Position numbers and translations under genes: made by a program
The notes under the pieces: model-generated
Told to the model about the DNA's origin: nothing
The model's input: only the letters and a program-made list of their open reading frames with translations
The model's database searches: none
Source of the DNA: Orbilia blumenaviensis
Taxonomy: Eukaryota > Ascomycota > Orbiliomycetes > Orbiliales > Orbiliaceae
DNA length: 64,000 bases
Direction: 5' to 3'
Assembly: GCA_036872755.1 (NCBI GenBank)
Contig: JAVHNS010000011.1
Location: 1,364,001-1,428,000, forward strand
Shown: positions 12,770 to 24,433 of the stretch, in pieces
Layout: each line of letters starts with the position of its first letter
Position numbering within the stretch: the stretch's first letter is position 1

Positions 12770-15511
12770 ATGGTCAAAGGCAAGGAGATCGATGCTGCCA
12801 GCGGCGGTGCTACGGGTACCTTTGAAGACCCCCACAAACTCACTTTCAGCATTAAAGAACTTCCTGCGACTTCCGTAGTTCTCTACCCTGATCAAGCTCA
12901 AATCGTTCGTGACATTGAGAATGTCCAATTAAAAGTACGTATTATCTTTCGGGCTTTTTGTCTATAGATCTCGCTCTCAGTGAACACACCCCCCCCCCAT
13001 TATTGTCCCTCATTTCATTTTAGAAGAGATTCCGAGACCCATGGGATTAATGCTGTTTTATATGAGAAATTCAAGTATAATGGAGATAGTGAAGCTAACA
13101 AGATATACAAAGCCGGGCGTCAATGAAGTCACGATCAAGGATCTGACCGGCTACTGCCAAGAACACTCCATCAAAGTTGAGGGCAAAGGTGACGCTATAA
13201 TCACCGATATGGTCGTTGAGGCAGCCTGGTTCACCAGAGCCCCTGGCGTACATAATAATCTCTTTGGCCAACCTCAAGGCTATTATGCAGGTGAATCCTC
13301 AGAGTCGGAAGATTCAGAGTCCGAGTCCGAGTCCGACCTTGACCCGGAGGAAGATCCCGCTTTCGATAAGATACGGGAAATCGATGAAGAAATTAAAGAG
13401 ATCCGTGCTTTGGCTCAAGATGCCTTAGAACAGGTTAAGAATTCTGAAATTCAACTCGCGGCGTTAGAGAAATATGGTGGAACTATAACGGCGGAGGTAG
13501 CTGCCCCGGATGTTATGACACAGTTCTTAGATGCGTACCAGGAGTCGCGCAAGATCCTGTATAAGGAGCATAAATCCGCCAAAGCCACTCTTCAGAAGTT
13601 GGATAAGGATCTGGTTGTTAAACAAAAGGAGAGAGCCAAGGAGATGAAGGGGCCTATGGCCGCCAAGATGAAAGCTGCGAAGTCGAAGTCAAAGTCAAAG
13701 GCTAAGAGAAATGAGGAGAAAAGAGAGAAAAGAGAGCGGAAAGAAGCTGAGAGACGTCTCCGCCCTGGAAATAGCTATCGTGTGAAGGTTATGGTTGAAA
13801 CCAACTCAGAGACTGAAGCCAGCCTCACCCTAAAATATCGTAAGTATACTGTTCTTATATGCATTGACCTTAAAACGTTTCTAATGGTAGTTTATAGTTG
13901 TCTACAATGCAAAATGGTATCCACGCTACGACTTACGTCTTGATAGTATCGCAAATACCGGTCAAATTGTCTACCGTGCTCACTTTGAAAACAAGACATA
14001 CGAGACCTGGCGAGACGCAAAAATCACATTCTCATCTTCTGCTCAAACTTTTGGCGGGTTGAAGGAAGTCGTGCCTGTGATGACACCCTGGACACTATCG
14101 CTTCAGAAAGGATTCGCCCGCTATAATTCTGCGGAGTCCGATAACACTGCTGGGTTATATTCAATTAAAGAACAACAGGCTCTCGCTAAGAAGGGGGTCA
14201 TGTTTAACAATAATAATGTGAGTAATCCGATGAGGAGCATATCTAAGAACGGGGGAGTGTATACAGTCGAGGTACTAACTTTTTGAGCAGAAACAACAGC
14301 AGCAACAGATTCAGCAACAGACGAATATTTTGCATGCCCAACAGGCCCAAATCGCCCAATCTCAGCTTCAGGCACAGCAACAAGCGATGCCGAGAGGAGT
14401 CGGGTTATTTGGGCAGGCACAGAGCAATCAGTCATTCGGCGCCTTCGGGCAAACAGCCGCCACCGGTGGATTATTCGGTGCCCCAAGTGCCAATGCGGCA
14501 AACACCGCCTCTTTTGGATCCACATTGGGTGATCTTCCTCCTCAAGGTGGTTCTGGCTTCGGTATGGCGGCTCAACGGCCTCCAGGTGGCATTGGGCAGA
14601 CCTCAAGTCTTTTCGAACAGCAAACGGGAGGACTGGCATTTGGCACGGCTGCCACCGAGACCTTACCCCCACCGGTAGCTAGCGGCGCTGCAGCAGGGGT
14701 GATATCTGAAAAACCGGAAGGCGGCCCAGAGCCTGTAGATGACGGCGCCTCCACGGTTGCTCCATCCCGTGCCTCGATGCTTATAGCCGAATCTAGCAGC
14801 TATGAGTCCTATGGCATGACAACTGCTTACGATATCCCTGGCCTTAAAACTATAAAATCTAGCCCTTTGGTGCGCCGCCAAGTAATCAGCACCATCGATC
14901 TCCCAACCGTTAACTTTACTTCGATCGCGGTTGTGAAACTTCGTTCTGCCGCCTTCCTCAAAGCTCGTTTCAAGAATACGTCTAAACATACATTCCTCCG
15001 TGGTGTTGCAGGGCTTACTGTTGATGGCTCGTTCTTGGGACAAACCAACATTCCACATTGCCCTCCTGATGATTTTATAAGTCTTTCACTAGGTGTAGAC
15101 ACTGGCGTCCACGTCTCCTACGCCAAACCCACACTTGTGTCTTCATCTCAAGGATTAATTCTTAAGGAAAATGTCACTCTCTACAAGCGGTCGGTTTTCA
15201 TTCACAACGCTAAATCGCAGCAGTTGACTCTTACAGTCCTCGACCAGATCCCTATCTCCGAGGACGAACGTCTCAGAGTCAATATCGTTAGCCCCAAGGG
15301 GCTTCGCGACGGCGGTGATCCTGTTAAAACCGGCGCTCCTGGAAGTGCTGCTTTGGATAGCAAGTGGGGCACAGCCTCTGCTGTTATGAAGACTGCTGGG
15401 AACGGAGAGGTTACATATACAGTCAAGCTGGAGAAAGGGAGAAGTTGCAAGCTGCCGTTAGAGTATGAGGTTAAGTTGCCAGCTGGTGAGAAGATTGTTG
15501 GACTCACCTGA
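12770..15511 (+). CDS. DUF4140/DUF4139 (mucoidy inhibitor MuiA-like) protein with FG repeats
   Basis: Member of the DUF4139 family, with an N-terminal DUF4140 region; function in fungi is not established. Four exons: 12770-12934, 13113-13839, 13898-14217 and 14291-15511, 810 residues. The N-terminal module reads SVVLYPDQAQIVRDIENVQ, then PGVNEVTIKDLTGYCQEHSI across the first junction. A Ser/Glu/Asp-rich linker and a Lys-rich coiled coil (about residues 115-265) follow. The DUF4139 part begins near YRVKVMVETN and contains WYPRYDLRL and TYETWRDAKITFSS. Between two halves of that domain lies a Gln-rich then FG-dipeptide-rich insertion (about residues 405-525). It resumes with YDIPGLKTI and ends EVKLPAGEKIVGLT. 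Exon 1 begins after an A-rich leader. Family is firm; gene role unknown. Confidence 0.9.
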
Positions 15512-16526
15512 GATAATCCGCAAATAATTGAAGTGGAATAATCCCGTACCTTGGAACACAGGTATAAACATATCGCGGGGTATCTGAACTTTGTTTTCAT
15601 CGTTTGTAGTATGATTGAAAGGGCTGGGAAGAATCAAAATGTATACTAGTTCTACTATATATTATAACTGCAAGCAATAGCGATTAATTTTTCCAAGATC
15701 CTATCACGTAATTCTATCGTCCCTAGTATTATTTAATATTCACTTTGCTACTGAACTATATTTGTATAGATTAGAAATCTATATCTACCACTGCAATATT
15801 TGAATAGTGGGTACTATGTTTTCCAATTGTAAACACTAAGTGCGTTGTTTTTGTGGTTGCCCAGCGCTGGCCGAGAGCGGTGTTTATGTACGCATCTCCT
15901 ATTCAGGCAATTTAGAACTCCTTCCTTCGCCCAACCGCCATTGGCAAGCCTTGTATTCTTTCTGGCCAGTCGGCCTTGTCAGTCTTTTCCATTGGTCCAT
16001 CCTCATTGTAATCGTGGTCGCCTCCGTCAGGTCTACATCGACATATAAATATTTTTATATCTCCCACGCGGCGGGGGGTTTGGCTCTTCTTTTTTCTTGT
16101 CGCGGTTAATCGTTTCCGTATCAGGGGATCCATCGACGTTACATTCGCTGATTATATCATGACCATGGCATTGCTGCTATTCTTGTAGACAATCGACACG
16201 CTCTTCTTCTTACTCTCCTCCTCCATATATTTTTCCTTTAAAGATATCTGTTTTATACTATTGATTTTTATTTTAAAATTCTGCCTTTTTTATTTTTATT
16301 TTTAAAACTTCTTCAAATCGCACATACACTGGAAGGATCCATTCCACCTAATTGTTTTAATCTCCAGTATCACACCCCATTCCGCGCGACGCCACACATA
16401 AACAAGCATTAGTAGACTCCATCGGCCCCCCTCCCAAGAAACCCCTCTTCACACCGTGACCGGGGCCGAACTGAGACACCGAGTCTATTCAAACAGGAAA
16501 AACAGACAGAAATAATAATGAATTAA
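15512..16526. other. Intergenic, GH3 promoter side
   Basis: 3' region of the DUF4139 gene and upstream region of the beta-glucosidase gene. A long C/T-rich stretch (about 16200-16330) resembles a fungal promoter or 5' UTR. No further gene seen. Confidence 0.5.
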
Positions 16527-19500
16527 ATGTCTTCCGCGTATCGCCACGAATATCTCGAGCCTCCACACGCCCGCCGACCATTTCTCCACACAGACGTCGA
16601 CTCCTCGTCGAACACCGCGCTCTCTACGACTGCCGTAGGTTCCACGCCCGAGGGTACAATCTATAACAATTCGTCCGACCAGCTTGTTGGGCAAGGAGGA
16701 CAAAGAGTTCCGCCTCCCCAACGGGCGGTTGAGATCCCACCCGGTGAGATCGATTTAATCCCGCCGCTGAGGACAGGCGCGTACTCTGTTACGCCCACAT
16801 CTGATAGCGAACGGTCTGTTGGAGGTGGTGGCGGTGGCGTGATTGGGGGCGGTACAGCGATTTATAGATCAGAAGGTCGAGAAGGTGGTGAAGACGAAGG
16901 TGAAGAACGACAGTCAGAAGCAATTGAGGCCGACGAGAAAGCTAGTTTATTTACAAGATTTACGCGGCGCTGGAGAAATCCTGTACTTGTCGGAATTTTG
17001 ATTATGTTGCTTATAGCCTTAATATTAGGGTTGGCGATTGGTCTGACGAAGGGACAATCGAAGGGAGGAAATAATAAGATTGTGGTGAGGAGTCGGCCGT
17101 ACTATCCGTCACCAAGAGGAGGATGGGTGCCATCGTGGCAAGAGGCCTATGAACAGGCTGCTAAGTTAGTGAGGGACATGGAGGTCCCTGAGAAGGTTAA
17201 TCTGACGACAGGAGTGGGATGGAGTATGGTACGCTACATTGCGGCTTTAAGTGGACCTCAACGACATCTTACTGACATATTCTAACCAGGGCCCCTGCGT
17301 GGGTAACACCGGATCGACAAAGCGTATTGGCAGCCTTTGCCTTCAAGACGGTCCGGCGGGCATCCGATTCGCAGACGATATAACTGCTTTTCCAGCTGGT
17401 GTTACAGTCGCAGCCACCTGGTCTAAATACCACATGTACGCCCGTGGCAAAGCGCTTGGTGCCGAAGCTCGTGCGAAAGGTGTAAACATTATATTGGGAC
17501 CTTGTATAGGTCCCCTCGGACGATTCCCTGTCGGTGGTAGAAACTGGGAGGGATTTGGCTCTGACCCTTACCTTCAAGGTGTCGCAGCAGGAATTACAGT
17601 TGATGCGATTCAAAGCGAAGGTGTCATTGCGACCGCAAAACATTACATTGGAAACGAACAAGAAAGATTCCGACAGCTTCCCGAAGCGCATGGACAGGGA
17701 TGGCCGAATGTTACCGAGGCGCTGAGTTCGAATATCGGAGACAGGACGCTTCATGAGTTATATCTCTGGCCGTTTGCAGAGGCAGTCCATGCAGGTGTCG
17801 GCGCGATCATGTGCTCCTACAACCAAGTCAATAATTCCTATGCCTGCCAAAACAGCTACCTACTCAACGGTGTTCTAAAGGATGAGCTTGGGTTCCAAGG
17901 ATTCGTAATGAGCGATTGGTTGGCGCATCACAGTGGAGTTGCAAGTGCTTTGGCAGGTATGGACATGAGTATGCCTGGCGATGCTAAATCATTCCTGGAT
18001 GGCGAGACATACTGGGGCAGCTTCCTTACTGAATCGGTGGTCAACAAGACACTCCCTGTTGAGCGATTGGACGACATGGCATTGAGAATAGTCGCAACAT
18101 GGATCAAGATGGGTCAGCACAAAGACTTTCCTGAGGTCTCTTTCTCTAGTTGGACGAAGCTACGAGATGGGTTTATCTATCAGGGAACCTTCTCAGGACC
18201 TATGGATGTCGTCAATGACTTTGTGGATGTTAGACAGAATCACTCGGTCATTGCACAGAACATCGCAGCAGAAGGTATTGTTCTTTTAAAGAACTTCAAT
18301 AACTCGGCGCTACCGATGGATGATAAGAAACTTCCTCGAGCAATCATGATCTTTGGCTCGGACGCCGGACCAAGCCCGAACGGCCCGAACGGGTGTATTG
18401 ACCGTGGATGTAACCAAGGAACTCTAGGGCAAGGATGGGGTTCTGGATCAGTCGACTACGGTTACCAGATTACACCGCTCGAAGCCATCCAGGCGCGCGT
18501 ATTAGACCGACGAGGGAAGAAACCATTAGTTGAATATTCACTTGACGACACTGACCTTGGTCGCGCCTCCCGACTTGCCGAAACACCTGGGGCGAAATGT
18601 TTTGTCTTTGTATCCTCGGACTCCGGAGAAGCATATCTATCCTCGGAAGGACATCTTGGTGACCGAAACGACCTCAATCTCTGGCACGGCGGTGACGATT
18701 TGATAAAAACCGTCGCTGCGAAATGCAATGACACCGTCGTAGTAGTTCACAGTGTTGGTGCCGTCGTCATGGAAGAATGGATCAATAACCCAAATGTCAC
18801 AGCTGTTCTAATGGCCCACCTGCCTGCCTCTGAGTCTGGTTCCTCGCTCGTCAATATCCTTTGGGGCGACATTCCACCATCCGGACATCTACCTTACACC
18901 ATTGGTAAATCCCTTGAGGACTATGGCCCCCATGGCGATATCCTTCGTGAGCCCAATGGTGTTGTCCCACAGGATAATTTTCTAGACGGGCTTGACATCG
19001 ACTACCGCTACTTCGACGCGAATGGCATCGAGCCTCGCTTTGAATTCGGCTTCGGGCTCAGCTATACAGAATTCGAATACGGTAATCTCACCATTCAAAA
19101 GGTCTACCAAGGAAATATATCATCAGAACTCCCCCCTCCACCGGATAGAATCCCTGTCCCGAGGATGGATACCAAAGTTCCTGACCCACAACAGGTTACC
19201 TTCCCAGAAGGGTTCAATCGGCTAAGGAATTATCATTATCCATGGTTGACACGCAGCCAAGCGTCAGCCGTCGAAGCGATGTTAAAATCCGATAATCAAA
19301 CTGAATACCCATACCCAGAAGGATGGAATGCAGACCCCCGTCCGAACCCGCCACCAGGCGGCGGAGGCGAAGGTGGCCACCCGGCGCTATACGATGTCCT
19401 GTTCCACGTCGATATCGACGTTAAGAACATCGGGAAAAAACCGGGTAAGACAGTACCCCAGCTATACATTACTTTCCCGGATGGAGTAGGAGTGTATACG

Positions 19501-19725
19501 CCGTTTAGGCAGCTTAGAGGATTTGAGAAAATCGGCGTTGGTCCGGGCGAGAGTGTGACAGTTGGGTTTGATATTAGGAGGAAGGATATGAGTGTTTGGG
19601 ATGAAGTTAGTGGGAAGGGGTGGTATATCCCTTTTGTCAAGGGAAGAGCTGTCGGAGAGGGCTATACCGTTTGGATTGGACAGAGTAGCAGGAGAGGAGG
19701 GGTTGAGGGGAAGACAACAGAGTAA
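16527..19725 (+). CDS. GH3 beta-glucosidase, type II membrane-anchored
   Basis: Glycoside hydrolase family 3 enzyme that releases glucose from beta-glucosides or cello-oligosaccharides. Two exons: 16527-17228 and 17290-19725 (61-nt intron), 1045 residues. The first 150 residues are a hydrophilic cytosolic tail. A single transmembrane segment follows (about residues 153-173, [20 protein letters not shown]) with no cleavable signal, so the catalytic part would face the lumen or cell exterior. The GH3 N-terminal domain shows [21 protein letters not shown] and the nucleophile Asp (about residue 443) in GFVMSDW. The GH3 C-terminal domain and a fibronectin III-like domain ([17 protein letters not shown]) follow. 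An unusual Pro/Gly-rich loop ([13 protein letters not shown]) precedes the last domain. The architecture matches fungal membrane beta-glucosidases of the bglE/bglF kind. Family certain; preferred substrate inferred. Confidence 0.95.
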
Positions 19726-20244
19726 GCAGTTGTGTCGGAGCAAATGTTTTTCTTGTAGATAATTTTTTTCATTGCCCCGGGTTTCATTTTCTTTCTTTCT
19801 TTCTTTCCGTGGATGAGTTATAAGCGTCCAGGCCCTTTTACGTTGTCATGATTACTTGTTGAAGGATATGCCCTAGTTATGGTTTTTGATGTACTTTCGG
19901 TTAGGGCTTTGTGGATATTGGATGGTATTCGGGTATTCCCATATGTAATGATTAATGGTATTACTGGTATTGTGAGCTAGGGGGTTTAAGTTCCAATAAT
20001 GTGCACATACTTAATAAGACTCTCATAGAGGAAAAGGCCAATGAAAGAAGAACATCAATTGGGAATATAAACATAGGGTTCTTGACGCCATCAAAGCAAA
20101 AGGAATTTCGTTGTAGGCAATCAAAACATAATCAAATGCACGCTCTGCAGGAGTGGGTATCATGACATAGACGAAAGGTGAACCAAAAAAGTGAAAATGT
20201 GCATACTTCATTGATATAAGCAGAGGAGAGAGTAAAAGGGCGCG
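19726..20244. other. Convergent intergenic spacer
   Basis: Tail-to-tail spacer between the GH3 gene (plus) and the Clr2-like gene (minus). It contains a CTTT microsatellite at 19791-19807 and otherwise only AT-rich sequence suited to 3' ends. Confidence 0.6.
19791..19807. repeat. (CTTT)n microsatellite
   Basis: About four tandem CTTT units just past the stop of the beta-glucosidase gene. Confidence 0.8.
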
Positions 20245-22359
20245 CTAGCGAAGTTTTGGCCGCTTGGGTCTTTCACTAGTGCTTCGGGTTTCAGATTCTG
20301 AGACTAACTCCGGGTTACCCAGAGGTCCTCCCAGATTGCGAGCCATCGTGGTCCCATGCTGTGTGACTGGGGCGCGAAGATGCTCGCCATTAAGCAACGT
20401 GAACCCACAAGAGCGGGCACGATCGTGCATGGCGCCCTCGATCTTAATAACACCATCGATGGTCTGATACGCGGTATCAATGAGTTGCATTATTCTTGGG
20501 TCGTAGTATCGGCTCAGGACCAGGGCAGGGTTGACAGTGCCCTCCATTGCCTTACCATCAGCATTAGCACCGGCAACCCATTTACCGTAGTCTGTACCAG
20601 CTTTTTCCAGGTATAACGGGATCTTAAAGGGGGGTGGGTCAAGAGGACGAGCCGGGTCTGTAGAGAGAAGATCACCAACGAAGTATAAGGTCACGAATCT
20701 TGGAGAGTCAGCTGGTTGATTTTCAGTATGACCAACAGCGATCGCAAGGCTGCGGACAATCATCAGGGCATGAGACGCTGGATCCCAGACAGAAAGGTGG
20801 GGTGGTGGTGGGTTTTTCTTATGGATGCGGATAGCATCTCCGATCCAAATTTTCTCTGGACCGACGAAGACACCCTCGAGATCATAGATGATCTTGGCCT
20901 ATCGGTTTGACCGTATTGTCAGTATATCTTAGGAATGACATCAACAGAAGTAATGATAAGGGAAACCTACTCCGTCAAATAATGGTGGGGTGTTTTTACG
21001 AGCCACTTGGAAAACAGATTTAGAAGCGTACAAAGCTGCTTTCTCTGACACATGGTCGACGACGATCCCGCGGAAATCGTCCCGAACAGGTGTCTTCACC
21101 CATGGAAGAACATGCCTCAGATTGTAGTCCTTAACGTAGTTATCACTACCGCACTTCTGAATCCGATAGTGTGTTCCATCGGGCTCGTTGACTGTGTATG
21201 CTTCGGCGAAGTCGTCGATACTAAGAAGTTTCGACGCCCCTGCGACGGAGGCTGTCGAGGAGTCAACAATGTAACCGGCGATCCACCTACCTCCTACACC
21301 AAATATACCGTCGGGATCAGAGGGATCAAAAAATTCAAACGGCTCATCGAGGTCATCAGATCCTGTGGGTTTTCGGGGGGGCTCAAATGCCCAAACTAGT
21401 TCGCCTTGACGAAACCTCCAAGCTCCATCTTTGAGATCTCGGCCCCTTTCGACAAGGGCATGGTGATAATTGGCCGTGATTGAGATAGACCTCATCTTAG
21501 ATATCGCGGAATCGTCTTGATTTGCCATTGCGGCTCGAGATCGCGGTCTGATCTTTGCACAAAACCGACAGACACAGGTATGCAAGGGATCGAAGGCGAT
21601 TTCGGTGTTTCTTGGATGGCCACTAGAAAGAAATTATGGATGGAAGGAAGGAAATGTTAGTAATAAAAGAAACTTCTGCATCACTGCATTTATAGGTACG
21701 GGCTGGCGCGGCTGATTGAGAAGGGCCGATGACACTAGCTGTTTCCGCAGGTAACAAGCAGCGAATCCAAGTGAAGCCTACGGACGAAGTCTCTCATGAT
21801 ACGCAAGAAGGCTGTTTATTATATACTAAGTACCTTAAAGACCCTTCATTCTGGATCACTAGCCCAATTAAATGTGGTAGAAACTCTTTTGTTGACCGGT
21901 ATCTACCTCCAGACGGATGCCCATAGATGTAACTGTCTTGACGTACAATGACAAGATTCCCCATGTCGTTGACCATCCCCTTTTGAGAGGTGAAAACTGA
22001 GAAGCCAGGAGGAAGATTCAATAGCATCCAGCCCTCTAAACCATAAGTTAGTTTATAAGCCCTGTACCTGCACAGTTCTAAGATCACTTACCAACTCCTT
22101 TGAAACCAAATTCCTCAGCAATCATATCTCCAAACTTGACTTTATAATTATTGACAATGCCTGGATCATCTCGTAAATACCATTCAATGTTTTCACCGGG
22201 CTTGAGAGACTTTTGGGTATCCCGGATATTGGTTGGGAAACTAATATCAGCTGACGTATTGACTGATGGTAGATTCAGCGTCAGAACCCGGCAGGCCCCC
22301 CCAAAAATGAAGGCCACGGTTCCATCGGCGCTAAAGATCGGACCTGACTCTGTTGGCAT
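20245..22359 (-). CDS. clr2: Clr2-like transcription-silencing protein
   Basis: Likely homologue of fission-yeast Clr2, a SHREC-complex component that supports heterochromatic silencing in the nucleus. Four exons: 22359-22092, 22035-21834, 21622-20971 and 20898-20245, 591 residues. The N-terminal Clr2 transcription-silencing region shows GWMLLNLPPGFSVF, YIYGHPSGGRYRSTKEFLPH and, after the 211-nt intron, a Cys-pair motif HTCVCRFC (about residues 172-178). The second module begins GELVWAF (about 217), contains GRWIAGYIVD, and crosses the 72-nt intron into IIYDLEGVFVGPEKIWIGDA (about 377), the pattern I associate with the Clr2 C-terminal domain. The tail is basic (RPKRPKLR). The first ATG is preceded in frame by a stop about 70 nt upstream. 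The call rests on recalled domain patterns and needs a profile search. Confidence 0.72.
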
Positions 22360-23050
22360 TGCTGAAGCCGCTGAGCTCTGTTGATACTCGATAAAGGTTG
22401 TAGGCGTTGTCCAAGAGCGTTTTCAGATGTTGATGAATGCAGTTGTGTCGGCGAGATATCGTTGTCGGTGTTGCTGTTTTGGGTGGATCGCCAAATCGTG
22501 TTACGTGAAGCCAAAAATCAAACACCATGGCACGTGAGAACGTTCCAACACAACAACACCCTCCTATTACCACACTCTAGTACTCTCGGTCACCTTGCCA
22601 ACGAAGTGTCGTATACTACGAGACTATACCGAGAGTTAGTCTCGTAGTCTCTCTGTATATATTGGTCTCATCCTTTCGGATTCTCTCTATATTTAATATA
22701 TTTCTCAAGATGCAAGATGCAAGATGCCTACACGAAATGTTTGTACGAAGCCGAGGTCCGTGAACGAGACAAATATAAATAAGATGCTAGTTCTTCTAAA
22801 ATAATAGTGGAATAGTTAGTCGCCTTCAGTTAATCAATGTACGTACTGGACTAATGTCTATCATTAGGTATGCACCATGGTATTGCACTGATCACCCGGG
22901 CCTATACATATAAGCGTATCGGCTTATGCTACAGATATATATGTGAGTACGTAGTGAGTAGTATGATTGAAAATGTAAACTGCGCCAAGTTAAATTCAGT
23001 TTTGCGGAAGGTTTGTGGAATGACGAGTTAACATATAGGCCTATCTTTGG

Positions 23051-23074
23051 CTTGGTTTGGCTTGGTTTGGCTTG
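23051..23074. repeat. Tandem repeat, 10-nt unit
   Basis: Unit CTTGGTTTGG occurs twice in tandem and begins a third time (CTTG). Confidence 0.85.
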
Positions 23075-23582
23075 AGCCAATTGTATACAATTGTATTACT
23101 AGTTAGCTATAGATCGACTTTTACGAAACTTGCCCAGGCTATGCAAAAACTGAGGCTCTTTCACAAGAAATATAAACGCGCCTGGTTTACGAGGCAAGTG
23201 GCAGGTGATACCGATAAACATCACTCTCAATGTAACCAATCAGGGACACGGGAGCTGGTACTATAAAATTATGCAAGAGGATACTACTATTCGTCTGTGC
23301 ATATGTTTCTTTGCAGCTGCAGCAGATGGCATCGATATATCCAAGAGAATATATTGAGTATTAGTGTTCCCGCCACCTTGTAGCAGTCTGTTAGTTAAGG
23401 TATGTAATAAAAGATATGACTACAAGCCCCTGATCGTCAACATACTGTATACCTCCCAGAGGCCATAACCAGTAAGTGGTTTCGGCTATAAAACAAACTA
23501 TAAGTAACTATTGGGCTACCAACGTAATTAGTCGACGCTCGCTCCCCCGAAGAATCTAACATGATACTATCTAATTGTCTCC

Positions 23583-23888
23583 GTGCCTATAGATGTGGAT
23601 CGAGGAGCCATTCCAGTAGGTCTATTCAATGATCGAAAAGTCTCTAAATCATATTCGGGGCCCATAATTCGGATACCTTCTGACCCAGTATTGGCTATTA
23701 CGTTCAAGATAATAGGAGGGCGTCATGCAACATCCCTTGGGGATTGGATCGTGCATATTAAGTTTCCATACTATGAAATCTTGGATATACCTAGTGCACC
23801 TCACAGCCTAAAAAAATGCGGCCCCGAGCACAAACAGGATATTTGGGGGCTATGGAGTGAGTCAGAATCTCTCATTTTTGTCTTTTAA
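23583..23888 (+). CDS. Doubtful ORF, 101 codons
   Basis: An open frame whose translation has a plausible globular composition (for example GRHATSLGDWIVHIKF and KCGPEHKQDIWGLW), but I recognise no family. The first codon may not be a true ATG start and no flanking exon could be joined. It may be chance, or a fragment of a decayed gene in this gene-poor stretch. Confidence 0.2.
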   Translation: MPIDVDRGAIPVGLFNDRKVSKSYSGPIIRIPSDPVLAITFKIIGGRHATSLGDWIVHIKFPYYEILDIPSAPHSLKKCGPEHKQDIWGLWSESESLIFVF

Positions 23889-24417
23889 GTAATTATTCAA
23901 ATCTTAGGTTCACAAATCGGATTAAGAGAAAATGTTCCCGTAGAGGCGGTTCTCTTATTAATCTAGAATATCTTTTGGATTGGAATGTTCCAGATAAATA
24001 TACATGTTTCTACCTACCTGAGGTTGACCAACAGCAACCTCCTAACTGCATGTCCTACCTGATGATCTGATGTCAAAGCAAAGTCATGCGGCGGAAAACC
24101 CTACCCCCATCTCCAACCTTGGTTCTGAACATTATCTATCGAAGCTTTGACACATTGGATTGGCCAATAGTTGTTGTCTTACCTGATGGAAGGGTTTTAC
24201 AAGCTTAACCGCATGTACTCTAAATATACATGGTTTAACTTGTGCACGAGGTGTCATTGTGATCTCAATTGTGGCATGATGTCGGTGCCCAATAGCCTTG
24301 TATCTTCGCAAGAAGGCTATCCCCTATGCAGGATAAATGCAACCCAACTCCGGCTCGAGGATGAATTATACTCCTACAAAATATTATTGTCAGTTTACAT
24401 GTTTGGCCAGCTGAATC

Positions 24418-24433
24418 TTTTTTTTTTTTTTTT
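24418..24433. repeat. Poly-T tract, 16 nt
   Basis: An uninterrupted run of 16 T residues in non-coding sequence. Confidence 0.85.

Noticed and set aside
17269..17754. Minus-strand frame of 161 codons
   Set aside because: Shadow of the GH3 coding exon, whose family motifs are clear.
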